A stretch of DNA of 64,000 nucleotides, taken from NCBI GenBank assembly GCA_013398055.1, contig VZRS01012056.1, positions 96,104 to 160,103 on the forward strand. Direction: 5' to 3'. Below the pieces are notes generated by a model. The model had not been told where the DNA came from, ran no database searches, and was given only the letters and a program-made list of their open reading frames with translations. A program made the translations under genes and the position numbers. Source of the stretch: Ifrita kowaldi (Eukaryota; Chordata; Aves; Passeriformes; Cinclosomatidae). Shown here one piece after another: positions 48,755 through 60,900 of this stretch. Numbering within the stretch: the first letter of the stretch is position 1; every line of letters starts with the position of its first letter.

Positions 48755-48865
48755 TGCTTTGCAGACAGGGCAGTGTGGCAAATGGAGAAATGTCTTGCCT
48801 AAGACACATGGAGGTGCAGGGGCAGTCAGAAGTAGAATTAGTCTTTCAAGTCCGAGGTGAGTGTC
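48755..48865 (-). repeat. Possible MIR-like ancient SINE fragment
   Basis: 'aaatgtcttgcctaagacac' followed by 'aggggcagtcagaagtagaa' and 'aagtccgaggtgagtgtcc' resembles the reverse complement of the MIR 5' half (TTGCCCAAGGTCACA...GAACCCAGG). It is strongly diverged. Confidence 0.35.
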
Positions 48866-48999
48866 CCAGCCTCTGCACCCTGCTGCATCTTTGTTCAGGT
48901 ACAGGAAGGTTAGTTCTGCATGATTAAACCAGCAGGGCCATAATAACTATAGACCATCCCATTCACCACTGTTGGAGCTGATTGTCAAATCTTGGTTAT

Positions 49000-51900
49000 T
49001 GCATCAACAAAGTGGCTTTCCCTCCTCATGCTCAGTTTCCCCAGATAACTGAGAGTACTACTTTATAGGTTTAACTTTTTTTTAAAGTATTCTAAAAAAC
49101 ACGTGTTAAACTTTTCTTGTATTAAAATGGGCTGGAGCAGCTAATGCAATCTCTTGCAGTAAATAGCTATAAAAACATCAAAGGTTTTGGTAACTGTTAG
49201 CTATATATTTTGTAATGCCTATTGTATTTCCATTTTGTTAGTTCTATTTAAAGAGCAGTATTATCATGCCCCATTTCCTGTAAGATAGTTCTATTTGTCT
49301 GCTCTACAGGAGGTAGGAGATTTTAGGTCCAAAAGAAATTATCTCTCAGTAAATTACTCCTAACTCCATTACGGAATACTAAGCACTTTCCCCTTACTGT
49401 GTGAGCAGCTTGAAGAGATAACACTGCAATTTATTTATTTGTTTTGTCCCATGTATATAGGTGACACACGAACTCATCTGAGCAGAGGCAGTGATAACTG
49501 ACAGGTACATTAGATCAGACACATATAGCAAAGTTTACTTTGATTATGTAGTAAGTGTCAAGATGTACAGTAGCTGATGTCAGTTTGAGCTCCCTTATAG
49601 CACATAATGGCTTGTGTTTTTCATGGTTGAATGGACACTAATTTTTGTCTAATAAGTAAGCTATCAGTTGAGTGTTTTAGAGAGTAGCCAGAGTTTTTTA
49701 TCCTTCTGAAAGGGAAACCATTCGTGAAATTATTTTAAAATTTGTTTGGATTGCTTGTTGTATTCATTTCTCTCCTTCTAAAGTCCCTTGTTTACTCAAA
49801 GGTACTAAAGGTAAAATATTTTCTAAGGACCTGCTGTGAATCTGTTGCATTGTGTATGAGACCTTTCCATATTGAAATAGTAGCAGAGAACAGGGTATTT
49901 TCTGTCTGTTTTGATATATAGCTGCCAAACTGCAAAGTCTGTATGTAACACCTTCTAAACTTTAAAGGGAGAGAAACAACAATATTCTGACATTACAACC
50001 CCCATTGTTCTTCCCTGTAGACAATGCAGGAATTATCTAAGACTGCAATTTTCTAGGTTTGTTTTATTATTATCATGCAGTCATGATTTCAGTTGAGTCG
50101 TGTTTATGAAAATACCTTTTAAAAATGCCTTTTTCAAGGCATAATATTAAATGGTTAATAATGGACTTAAACAAACCTAAAAAAACCAGACCCCCAAAAT
50201 AATGAACTGGCAAGCTCTGGAAGTGAAGGGTAATATTCTGGGTTGTCTAACCTGGCTTAGCTTCCTGGCACAAGGCCAGCTCCAGGGGAAAAAGATATTT
50301 ACAGTAAAAAATAATTTCTAAATTCTGGGGAATATGCCAATTAAAACCACAACTTTCTGGCTACTATAAGTATGACAGTAATTATTAACATCTCTAAACC
50401 CTATGCTGTTCACAGTACACATCACTGGGACCAGAAAGTCTCAGTTCGGCATGGTTAGGTCTTCTCATTTAGCTGGTTTAGCTCTAATTCAGGCAATCTA
50501 TGGCTCTCATTCCACAGTCTGCTGAGGCCTTTGTTGCCTTGTGTGCATGGAGCTAGGTGTTTTCTTGTTCTTCTTGTTCATTTGTTTGTTTTTCAGTCTA
50601 GAAGTAGATATTTCTTTTAGGTCATTCCTAATGTACAGGAACATTCTGTAAGAAGCACTGTTGTGGGTGCCAGGAAGATTTAACAGTGAACAGAGACCAC
50701 CTAGTCAAAAGCAGGGCGTGAATAACTAGTTTTTAAGTAGTAACAGTGGGGATTTTGAGGGTGCTTTTAGATTTGCTACAATAATCAAAGTTTTCTTTCA
50801 TTGTCAGGTATATTTTCCTTAAATATGCATGTCTAAGAAACACAGACTGGCATTTTTGAATGGCCTTCCCTGCTTTTTATTTCTCCAATCAAAGTGCTCT
50901 TCCACAAGCAAAATTGCTGAACATTTCAGTGTTGAGGCTGTGGATAATTTCAAATACTTGACTGCAGCATAGCCATGCATTTTTGTCTTAAGAACAGTTA
51001 TTCTTGAAAATATTTGAAATGGCACCTTCATAAGGTAGAATTCTGTAAGAGTCAATAGTGATGGCCATGCCTATACTGGAAATAATAAATGAGGTTCTCT
51101 CCTGCCTTCTCTTAGACTCAGGATGAGAAATTGAAATGCAGATTGGGTTCTTTTTAAACTGAGAATTTTGTGAATGCTCTAGTAATGCTTGGTGCTGTTT
51201 TTTTTGTTTTGTCTTCAAGGCTGTGTCTTGGCAGTTCTTAGTACTTGCCATCCACTCTGCTTGGGGAAGGTTATTTGTTTTACAGCCAGGGCTGAGCTCA
51301 GAGCTCACCACAGTCCCAAAGCAGAAACCCTGCTGTTGAGGTGAGAAGCAAGTACAAATCTCTCCCATTTGCTCCTGTGTCCTCCAAACGTAGCCCCCTC
51401 ACTGCTTTGCTTTCTCTCTGCTCAGCTCTGTACAAAGAAGCTGAATGCACACAGTGGCACTGCTAAACATCACCTGAAAACTTTATTGCTGCTGTCAGCA
51501 GCTTCTCTACTAGTTCAGTTTGAGTGAGCACAAACAGAAGTAAGACTGAGATCTTACTGATGAGAGTGTCTCCAGGCTCTTCTCATACATTAACATTTCA
51601 GCCTGCTTCACTTCTCTTCCTATATTCACTTTGGGATATATAGAAAATAAGGCTATAATAATGCTGTCCTTTCTTGTCTTCTTTCACAAACATTAATCCC
51701 GTGATTTTTTATCAGTACAAAATAACCCTGGAGATAAGGCAGTCTGTGGATCAGCTTCTATGAAACTAGAAAACTGAAATTATTGTGTTTAATTGCGTGT
51801 GAAAGTCAACTTTTGTCAAAATCTCTAGCTGTGACTGGGTACTCACAAGATGCAATGTATTCTTTTCTTTAGCAGATCCCCTAAATACATTTTACTAGCA

Positions 51901-52060
51901 ACCCTTTTGAACCAGGTGAAACTGTAATTCAAGCTGTCTTGTCTGCTTCTGCTTTAGTTCACAATAATGTCACTATGCTGCTCACACCAAAGGCTGAAGT
52001 TTTATCTGTAACACCAAGTATTTTGTCCTAGTTTTTCTGCAGGTCATTTCTGATAAGGTA
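49000..52060. other. Intergenic, nothing recognised
   Basis: No gene, domain or high-copy repeat is identifiable. Confidence 0.5.
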
Positions 52061-52075
52061 GTTTTTATAAAATAA

Positions 52076-52118
52076 AGAAACCCAACCAACAACCCAACCA
52101 AACCCAAACAACAATCCT
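52076..52118. repeat. C/A low-complexity tract
   Basis: Imperfect CCAAC/AACCC runs ('aacccaaccaacaacccaac' and onward), T-depleted on the plus strand. Confidence 0.7.
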
Positions 52119-52754
52119 CCATCCAGTTGTATTTTTAATGTAAAAGTTTTGTTACTACAGTGTGACTTTGCAAGCTCATCCCAATCTTCCAATGGCTTCT
52201 CTCCAGCCAGCATAGAGCAGTTCTCCAGCTGGAATATAGGAAACATTGCTGCAGCCAACAAATGAAGTTAATTGAGAATATGCTGTTCCTTCCAGGTTTT
52301 CCTCACGTTTTTTGGTAAACTCAGTGTGTTAATTCATAAGGGCAATGTGAGCAGGGGCTGAGGACAATACAAGCAGCTGGCAGAGCTGCTGCTGTGAAAT
52401 GATGCCTGAGGTGCCATGTACTCCTCCACCTGCAGCAAGGACAGTCCTGTTCTCAGGCCTGGATGGGGCAGGAGGGATATCCAAAATCAGTGCAGACTGT
52501 GACACAACCCACTGGCTTGATTTCTTAAGAGTCTGCATGTAGAACTGCTTGACTATAAGGTCTACAGAACTGCCCTGTCCTTAACTGCCTTTTATGCCAT
52601 TTGGGTGGCAGTGCTGCTGAAATAAGTGAAGTACAGGTGCGTGTGTATTATCACAGGCTTCTTCCTACATGTATGTTCTTCATCCAGCTTCCTGGGAAGC
52701 CGTAGGTCAGACATTTGCTGTTAGGTAATTGTGTTTCTAGGGACACACTGAGCA

Positions 52755-52794
52755 CAATCTCTCTCTCCCTCTCTTCTTTTTCTTTTTCTTTTGG
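52755..52794. repeat. Polypyrimidine CT tract
   Basis: TCTCTCTCCCTCTCTTC then CTTTTTCTTTTTC-like runs form about 40 bases of nearly pure pyrimidine. Confidence 0.75.
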
Positions 52795-54006
52795 CAGTGT
52801 AGGCTTTATCTGGTGATCCATGGTGTTTTGTGACAATAATACCAAAAAGGGAAAAATCAAAGTTCTGTTTTGAGGAAAAAACGTCTTTAGGGATGTTTCT
52901 CGCTTATGTTCATTCTTCTTTAATTTCAGGCATCTTTCGCAGGATGAACAAGCAAAGCAAAATTACTACCTGGCTGGAGGAGAGAAATTCCTATTTACCT
53001 GGTTTAGCTTAAAGTCAGCAGATCTCTGTTTCCAAATGGCAGTGCATTGGATTTATTGCTCAGAATGAGGGAAAAAAGTAACATCCCACTCTATGGTTGC
53101 CAAATTTGCAGTGAGGACCCCATTGAAAGCTGGTGGTTTACATCTCATATAACTTGAAATAAAGGAGTCACTCACACATTCATAATCAATACAATTACTT
53201 CTACTTTACATGAATTAAGTAATTTGTATGGCATTACTGTTTGGGGCATTTGTATCCCTATTCAGAACACTTCTTCAGTATTTCAGTCCCACTGATGGTA
53301 AAGGCAGGTGCATGCCAGTTACCCACAAAACCAAGGCAAAGCTCTATGGGGAAACTCTTTTATGTCCATCTAGATTTGAATTTGTAGTCCCTTTCCAATT
53401 ACTACGCTAATTGTTTAAGAGATTGCTAGACTAAAAAAGTTTTTAATCACTAATCTGTTTTTGAAAGGAACTTATGGGCTCAAAACCTGAACTACATACT
53501 TCTTAAATTAATTTTCTTCGTGAATACTTCTTTCTCAATACAGATTTGTGAGTCAGAACACCCTACTGTGCTTGTTTCTTTGTCTTTTCTTCAAACACCT
53601 GGCCTATTATTCTCCTTTTTTTCCCCCCAACAAAATCTCTCTTTCTTTGTAGGCAAGGTTCTGATGATATTATGTCACTGGAAATACGGCAATTTATCCA
53701 ACATCCTATGGTACAAGAACTGAACTTGGAGCAGAGAACAAATGGAACAAATTTGACAATTTAGCCAAATGTGAGTACTCCAATAGAAATATTTATCAGT
53801 GTTTCCTGAAGAGATACTAATATGCTGCAGGATCTTCCAGCAAAACACCTCAAAAAATTGTGACATGGAGGGTAAAGTCAAGAGGTTTATTTGAAGTTAA
53901 GAGTTTTTTCCTCAGTGGGCTGGTGGTTGTAGAAGGTGGATGGGGAGGGATTGTATTCAGATTTCTCAGTGGCTTTGAAAATACTCCCATGTATTTTTGC
54001 TTTCAG

Positions 54007-54167
54007 GAAGATCAGATAAACCCAATAAAACAACCAGGGCTTCAGGCCTGCTTCAGTTGAAATCTGTGCCAGGAAACAATCTTGATGTCGCCCAGAGAAG
54101 ATTTAGGCTGCAACCCTTCTTTATTCAGGAGAGAGACGCACGGACAAATCCTGCAGTCTCAATCCAG
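54007..54167 (+). other. Exon candidate, unknown
   Basis: A good acceptor (TTTTTGCTTTCAG, ending 54006), a consensus donor CCAG|GTCAGT at 54168, and a frame open across all 161 bases: RSDKPNKTTRASGLLQLKSV, PGNNLDVAQRRFRLQPFFIQ, ERDARTNPAVSIQ. It has several CpGs, unlike its surroundings. No family is recognised. It could be an exon of an unannotated transcript between FAM199X and the homeobox gene, or part of a transposable element. Confidence 0.25.
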
Positions 54168-54199
54168 GTCAGTGCAGGCTTTGCCTAAATTAGGACTAA

Positions 54200-56480
54200 A
54201 GAATTTAGTGCACAAGGCAAGATAAAATGTCAGGAAATAATTGCAATGTTAATTGTGAGATACTCTCTGTAAAATAGCTGACTTGCTTAGGATATGGGAG
54301 GCTGCAGATCCCATTGCCCTGAGAAAAACTAGGAAAGCAAATGTTCCTGCTTGATTAATAGCAAAGGTGTTGACCCCATGTGCAACTATGAAACTAGGCT
54401 GAAGGTTTTTCAGTTGATTGCTCCTCAGCATATTTTTAAATGTAATTTTAGTGCTATATCCATAACAGCTGGCAATTAAGCCTCTTTATTTAAAATTTAA
54501 ACAGACTGAATAAGTGAACCTTCTTCCTTTGGTGTGATATTTCATTTTAAGTTAGTAATAATGAACATGTAAAGTTTTCTAAGTTTTGGTTATGAACACT
54601 CTCTGGTTCCTAAGCTTATTTCAAGTGTTGCCCTGCATATTTATTTTCATAATATCATTAGCTCTCACAGCTGGATTTCAATTCACATGAAAGAATGGAA
54701 ATTTCTTGGAAGGACTTGTTAAAGCATAAAAAATGAAATCAGCTTAAAGAAAAACTCTTCTTCTTTTCAAAGTAAACCCAGATAAAACACTAGGAAGCTG
54801 TGTTCTCTACCTGTGCCCATTGGCAACTGCTGATGATTGCAGACACTCTCTTTTGCCCAGATGGCACAGGAATGACAGCTTCTACTCAATTAGGAACAAA
54901 ACAGGCAATGTACTTACCTTTGCTATTCCTCCATGTGTCAAATCAGGCACGGTAGCTTGAAGCTGCAGAGCCATGCAGAAATATACACCAAAGGAGACAG
55001 TCCTGGCCTCAGTGTGATGTCAGGAGAAGAAGAGGTCACAGCTGGCAGGGGAGTGGTACCCAGCAGGTGCTTGGCTGTGGTCTCAGTAGGAGAGAAGGAT
55101 GCCTTGGAAGAAGCATGCCCTCTTGTAAGGAGAATTAGAACAGAGCAACACCCAAACTGGCAAGGGTTTAGAGGCCAACTCTGCTGTCTAACCGTGCAGT
55201 TCCCACGGTGGTGCTGAAGTGGCTGTGTGTGCTGGGTGGAGGTAGCAGCTCCCAGCTCTGGCAGAAGCTGTCATGCACAAGTGAAGTTACTTGCCTCTGT
55301 GTGTTTAATTGCTGTCCCTGAAATTATTTCTAACCATAGCTATTGGAAAAACTTTGTTGATAGATAAATGTCATCTCTGATGTAACTGCTGAAATTTAGC
55401 TTGTGAATTTGATTCCCCCATAGCTGAGTGAGATATCTGTGGCCCTCTGGTCAGTGATGAAGATTTTGGTGATTACATAGGACATACTATTTCATGCAAT
55501 GTATTACACCAGCCTTCATCTCTTATTTTTCACATGCTGCTTCTGGTGAACTTAATTTGGAATATAGTTTGGCAAAAATACCCAGGTTTTATTATTATTG
55601 AGATTTATTTTCTTAATGGCTTATGGCAAATGCAGGACAGTTTCTGCTACTTTAAATGAAACAGTGAGTCTCCTGCAGAACCTCTTTGCATTGCAAGAGA
55701 GAGGCACTGGTGGCAAGGAAAGATACCTTTCTGTACAGAAGCTTGTACAGAACAGGAGTTGTGTAATGACAGTTTTCAAGCCATTAACCTACTTAAAAGG
55801 TTAATTTGGAACAAACTCTGCACTTGAGTGGATACCGTGTTGTGCTGCCAGTTGGCAGCCTGGGCCATGAGAGTGGACTGGTGGAAGCAAATAGCTGTTG
55901 TGGAAGAAACACACAAACTTTGTGTGAGAGGTCCTGCTTACTTCACTTCCCCAGTCTCCTGCTGCCTGACACACAGTGCAGCCCTGCTGTAACTCGGGTA
56001 GTAGGGAGCTGGCTTTTCCTAACAGCTGAAATACCACTACCTTCTCCTACCTGTGCTACCAATGAGGTCCATGAACCCAGAAATACTTTCACTCTTGTGA
56101 AAAGTGATGAGTATTTGTCTGACCCAGCACATTGCCTTCTCTGTCCTGGATCTAAGTACAAGCTCGGTGCAGTTTCCAGAAGCAGCAGCGATGGAGCTGG
56201 AGCTATGCACCCCAAACACTAGCTGAGAACACAACTGTGTAGTCTTAAGAGTAGGCCCAGAGCTGCCTTGAGAAAGAAGTTCTAAAATACACAAAATCTT
56301 TTCAGTGTAAATGTGTTTGAGGACAGTTTTGAGGAACCAGGCAGCATCAGTGGAGGAGTTCCATGCTGAAACAGAGTTTGCTTGGACCTCTGCTACGGGT
56401 GTGGGAAAGGTGATCTCCATGTGCAGCCAACTGTTGGCCTTTCTTTTTCGCTGTGAAGCAAAAATTAGCACTTGTATAAC
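54200..56480. other. Intergenic, nothing recognised
   Basis: Frames of 138-144 codons on both strands at 55806-56471 overlap one another and have no recognisable domains, consistent with chance. Confidence 0.5.
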
Positions 56481-56484
56481 TCTG

Positions 56485-56640
56485 CCATTTGCACAGTGTC
56501 GTGTTTGTTTAATGAGTCCTCACAACAGCCCTGTGAGGTAGGCAAGTGAGCTGCAACAGGAGGATACGATAATCTATCCTCACTTTACACTAAAGCACCG
56601 GGAGGATACTATGTATCCTCACTTTACACTAAAGCATCAG
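56485..56640 (-). repeat. MIR-like ancient SINE fragment
   Basis: 'tttaatgagtcctcacaaca' followed by 'gccctgtgaggtaggcaagt' matches the reversed MIR core (CCTACCTCA.AGGGTTGTTGTGAGGATTAAATGAG). 'atcctcactttacactaaag' corresponds to the adjacent CCC.ATTTTACAGATGA part. Confidence 0.55.
56559..56636. repeat. Two-copy tandem repeat with internal palindrome
   Basis: Unit 1 (56559-56597) and unit 2 (56601-56636) share ggaggatac, tatcctcactttacactaaa and gca. Each unit contains the inverted pair GAGGATA / TATCCTC around a 5-8 base loop. It arose by local duplication within the MIR-like element. Confidence 0.8.
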
Positions 56641-57532
56641 ACCTGTGGAGAGTGTTCTCAGTCCCATGTCCTGGATGGGGAAATTCAGCAAAGACTTTAA
56701 AATGACCTGTCTTGCAGTCCAGGATTGTGATCGACTGTAGACTCCTGTGCAGTAAGGCCTCTGTTTTCACCCATTTCAACATTGGTCCAAGGAAGAATTC
56801 AACACTTCACATTGAGTTTTCACTTAAATTCTGAATCTACTCAAGGCATGAAATGTCTCAAAATATACAAGCAATCTGTTAATTTACTGGTCTGGTAAGG
56901 TGTGCCAGAAATCTTGCTAAAAGTATTCAGCAACCTCATATTTACAGCTATAAGTGACTGACTGACATATATATACATACACAGAGAACTACACACAATT
57001 AGCACACTGCTAACCTACTTTCACAGGATACAGTTCATGTACAGAGGTTAAACTTTCTTAATTAACACATTGCCACCCTGAACATAAAGCAAACTTTTTT
57101 TTTTTAAATTTGAAACAAGGTACTCATTATACAGACCTAGTTCTGAATCAAAAGCCCATACTGAAAATAGTCCCCATCTCGTTCCTGTTAAGTCTGTCTA
57201 GAATGCAATATTTCACTGGCACTTGCACTTCAACATGAAGCATGGTCTCCACGTTGATAACAGTGTACTGATTCTTATGTCTCAAGTACTGCATGTAAGA
57301 GTTCCTCCTGAGAAGTTAAGAATTGCTTAGAAAAGTGGTTATTCCTACAAAGAATTTAGAGCTTTTGGACTAGCTTCTGGTGAGTTTGGTGATTTCAAAG
57401 CTTCAGATACATGTTAGCCTGATTTACAAAGATGAGATAGTTCCTGCTTCTGTTTCTGCAGTGCTAGAGCTGATACAAGCCAATTTACTACCTGATTTCT
57501 TGTTGTAATGAAGGAAAACAATGTTTAGCAGT
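56641..57532. other. Intergenic, nothing recognised
   Basis: AT-rich flank downstream of the homeobox gene. It has short TA/CA-rich runs near 56965-56985 and a T9 run near 57096. Confidence 0.5.
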
Positions 57533-57538
57533 TTTATT
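57533..57538 (-). terminator. Candidate poly(A) signal of the ARX/ESX1-like gene
   Basis: TTTATT on plus is AATAAA on minus, about 145 bases past the stop codon. The position fits a short 3' UTR; inferred from the hexamer alone. Confidence 0.4.
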
Positions 57539-57681
57539 TCCTTTCAGTCTGTTACTGAAGCTGCAGGAACTACAGCTCTGTGTGTGTGTTTTCTTTTTTC
57601 AAATGTGTCTCTCTAACGAGAGCTACTTATTGGAGAAGGCATTCACTTTCCCCTCCGTGGCTGTAGTCTGTGGGAGAGCTT

Positions 57682-57907
57682 CTAACAAAGTTCTTTGTTA
57701 GTGTTTGTAAGACTGGAGATGAGGTTTAATTGAGGGATTTGTGCTGAATGTTCTTTCGCTTTGAGCCTTAGTGCTGCAATGCTTGACGTTTTCCTTTCAA
57801 CTGCTGCTGGATCAGTGAAGGCAGTGAGAACAGGGTCTGACGGGGATCCAGGAGCTTTCATTAGTACTGAAGCTGTTGTCACGAGCGGATTTAAAGCATT
57901 GAGAAAC
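57682..57907 (-). CDS. ESX1: ESX1/ARX-like terminal exon with OAR domain
   Basis: The acceptor is AAATACAG|GTTTCTC. The exon encodes FLNALNPLVTTASVLM, a linker, then DPAAVERKTSSIAALRLKAK, EHSAQIPQLNL and the end NTNKELC, then TAG. The end of human ARX (GKEVC) is similar. Confidence 0.92.
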
Positions 57908-60900
57908 CTGTATTTGAAAGAAGTCAATATTACCCAAATTAAGAATTGTTTTGGAGAACAAATACTTTCTGAGTTGCAGCTTCCCCCCCACCAGAGTATT
58001 AGGAAAAAAAGTTCCAAAATTTTCAATTTCTTCCAAGTGTAAAATTTTTTAGCTTTATTTTGCAGTATAGTGTCTTTCCCTTTAAAGAAAGAACAAGCAG
58101 AAAACCCCACCCTAAATAAAAAACCAAACCACTTTTAAATAAAACAAACAGGAGATTATCGGACATGGCATGCAGATATCTAAACCAGCAACCATTTGCT
58201 TAACCCCTCATGCTAAATCCTTTCTAAACAAACCTTGAATGCTGTAGATCAGCCTGTTCTGTGAAAGCAATAAACCACCTCATAAGAAGGCCAATTTATA
58301 TAGCTGTTTATGCAGACAATTTGTTCAGATCAATTGATTCCATGTGAAAAGCACTTGTTTTTCTGTTAATGTAGTACTAAGATACTGGCTCTAATTTCAG
58401 CAAGAGTGCTATCTTCTATTTTTTATATATTTATATATACTTATATATAATGTATATTGTATTTACATATTTTATATATAATATATTTATACTTGAGAGA
58501 GAGCAAGAGAGAAGGATGGAGTTACAGCAACACAGGTCACAGCAGTCTGTATGAAGACTAGAGTTCAGTGACAGCAAAATTGCAGTAAGTATGCACAATT
58601 TGTCTTCAAAAATCAATTACATATTAAGTTTTTATTATCATGACTTAAACCCAAATCTTGCTGTTCCTAATCAAATGACCCTGCACAGGAACTAACCCAT
58701 TTTAGTAAGTTTATTGAGAACATGCGAGTAGCAAACTAATATAAATGCAGCATTTTTAACAGTTTTGAGATTTAGAGAAAAAGAAAATTATTCTGTACCT
58801 TCCAAAATGTGGATTTAAAATAGGATTTCTGAAGAGAGAACTCCAGGTAAGACTGCTGAGGCCAAATGGCCCTAAGGTTGAAGGACTAAAAGCTGGGGAC
58901 ATGGACGGCACAGCTAATGTTGGCAGGGGCATTGACCTCCACGTGTGATCTAGGAGGGGAGAATGACTCAGTGGAACATCCAAAAGTAGACCAAGCGGGT
59001 GCGTTAAGGAGATTCCCGGAACAGTCCCCAGGATTTCATTTTTTTCACGTTTCCTCCACTTTGCCCTTCTGTTTTGGAACCAGACCTTCAATAAAAAATT
59101 ATAAAGGCGTTTGGTGAACTTGCTCTGCAGTTTGTCTTACCAGATACCACAGCACAGCACGTGATATGGATGGCAAAATATTTACTGTTAAACCAAACTC
59201 CACTTCTTTAATATAAAAGATTCATTCATAAATGCCTTAGTGGGTTTATTACAAAATAAATCACTTATAAATACTGTAAATTTGACATTCTTCATTCTTC
59301 CTTTCATAACCTATTTATTGAAAGTTAAATTTCAACAAAGCCATTCAAAAGGTGGCAATTATATTAAAGTAAAAAAAAGTGTTTTCCAAGAATTTTAAAT
59401 AGCATCTAAAGTATCTAAAAATCAGGTTTTGGGGCACCCAGCTTGCTTTACCTCAGCTATTCCCTAAGACCATTTCCAGCAGTCTGACTTACCTTCAGGT
59501 GCTTAAATGACATGAAGTGTGTTTGGGAGAAAAGCGGGGGTGCTGATCCCCAAACAAGGGTGCAGCACACCCCAGCCTTGCTGTCCTGAGCCTGATGTTG
59601 TTTCCCTCTGTCAGTAAGAACTGACTCTTTCAAAGCACTTGCTGTGGGGTTCTCAGGATCCAGCTGAAGAAGTACTATGCTAGTCCTTTCATTGCATACA
59701 GTATCTTTACACCAGGAAGCTCCTGTTCTCCTGGAAGAGGGATTTCTACCCCTTGGGTTACGTGTGTAACACAGAACTGTCTCTCTCACAGGCAGTCTGC
59801 AGAGGGAGGTGCCCTCAGCAGAAAATCAGGACATCAAGATTTTGAAGTTGGTACTTGGAATTCTTGAGTGTTATGACTCATTCTTTGATCTTTCCTCCAG
59901 CAACCATCAGCTTTCAATAGTCAGATGTCTTACAAAAGAATATCTGAACCTGTGAAATGCCAGGCAGCTATGCCTTCATGGCAGTGAGGACTAGATACTG
60001 TATTAGTCCAAGACAGGGGTCTGGTAAGGAAAACTAAATTACTGGGATCAGATGATTTTAAATCACTGTTAACCAGTAATCCTGAATTTGTAAGTGGAGC
60101 TTAGCTAAGATCTCACAGAAGACCACTAACTCAAAGGTGTTAGTGTTTTCTATGAAAAAAAAATCCAATTGAAAAGGCAGTAACTGTCTCACACTGCTGA
60201 TATGCAGATACAGCCTTTCCTAAAAAGGATAAATGCTGCAAAGGTGTTCATGTCCTTACTAAATCTTAGCACTGTTCTTCAACTTGTTCTTCATGAAGAA
60301 GCCTAACACAAAATGAATTATCTGCTTTTCTACCTTCTCTGTGCTAAAGCAAATCCATTTGATCACTCAGACGTGCACTTTGACTACAAAACAATTTTTT
60401 TAATGTTACAGGTAATTTTGAGCTTAACCCCAAAATTTAGTTGTCGCTCAGATTTTGTATTTGTCAAACTGGAAGGAAATACCAGCGTAGATATCTAATA
60501 ATTACCATTAGAAAAAAGCTGGCTTTTGGTTCCTTATTGGTACAAACTCATCAGTTCAAGTGATAACAGGAGCAGACCAATGCCTCATACCTTAGACTGA
60601 CATGACAAACAGCTTTCAAAATTTACTGCGCACATTTATAGTCATTAACATTCAGATTAGTCATCTTGAACCTTTTGTTAAGCAGTTTTCCTTTGCTTCT
60701 AATAAAAGGCTTAACTTGCCTTTATTCTATTTTCAGACACATCTGAAGTGACAAAGTAACCGTAACAGAAACTGCTATACCAGTCTTAAGATTTTTATGA
60801 CCGTAATATCAATGGCAAAATACTGTAGAAAAAAAGCATTACTTAATACTCAAAAATGAGTTTTAAACCATCAAGTTTTGAATTGTATGCTAAACATTAC

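Noticed and set aside
55806..56471. Overlapping 138- and 144-codon frames on opposite strands
   Set aside because: They cover the same bases in both directions with no domains, as expected for a stop-poor stretch.
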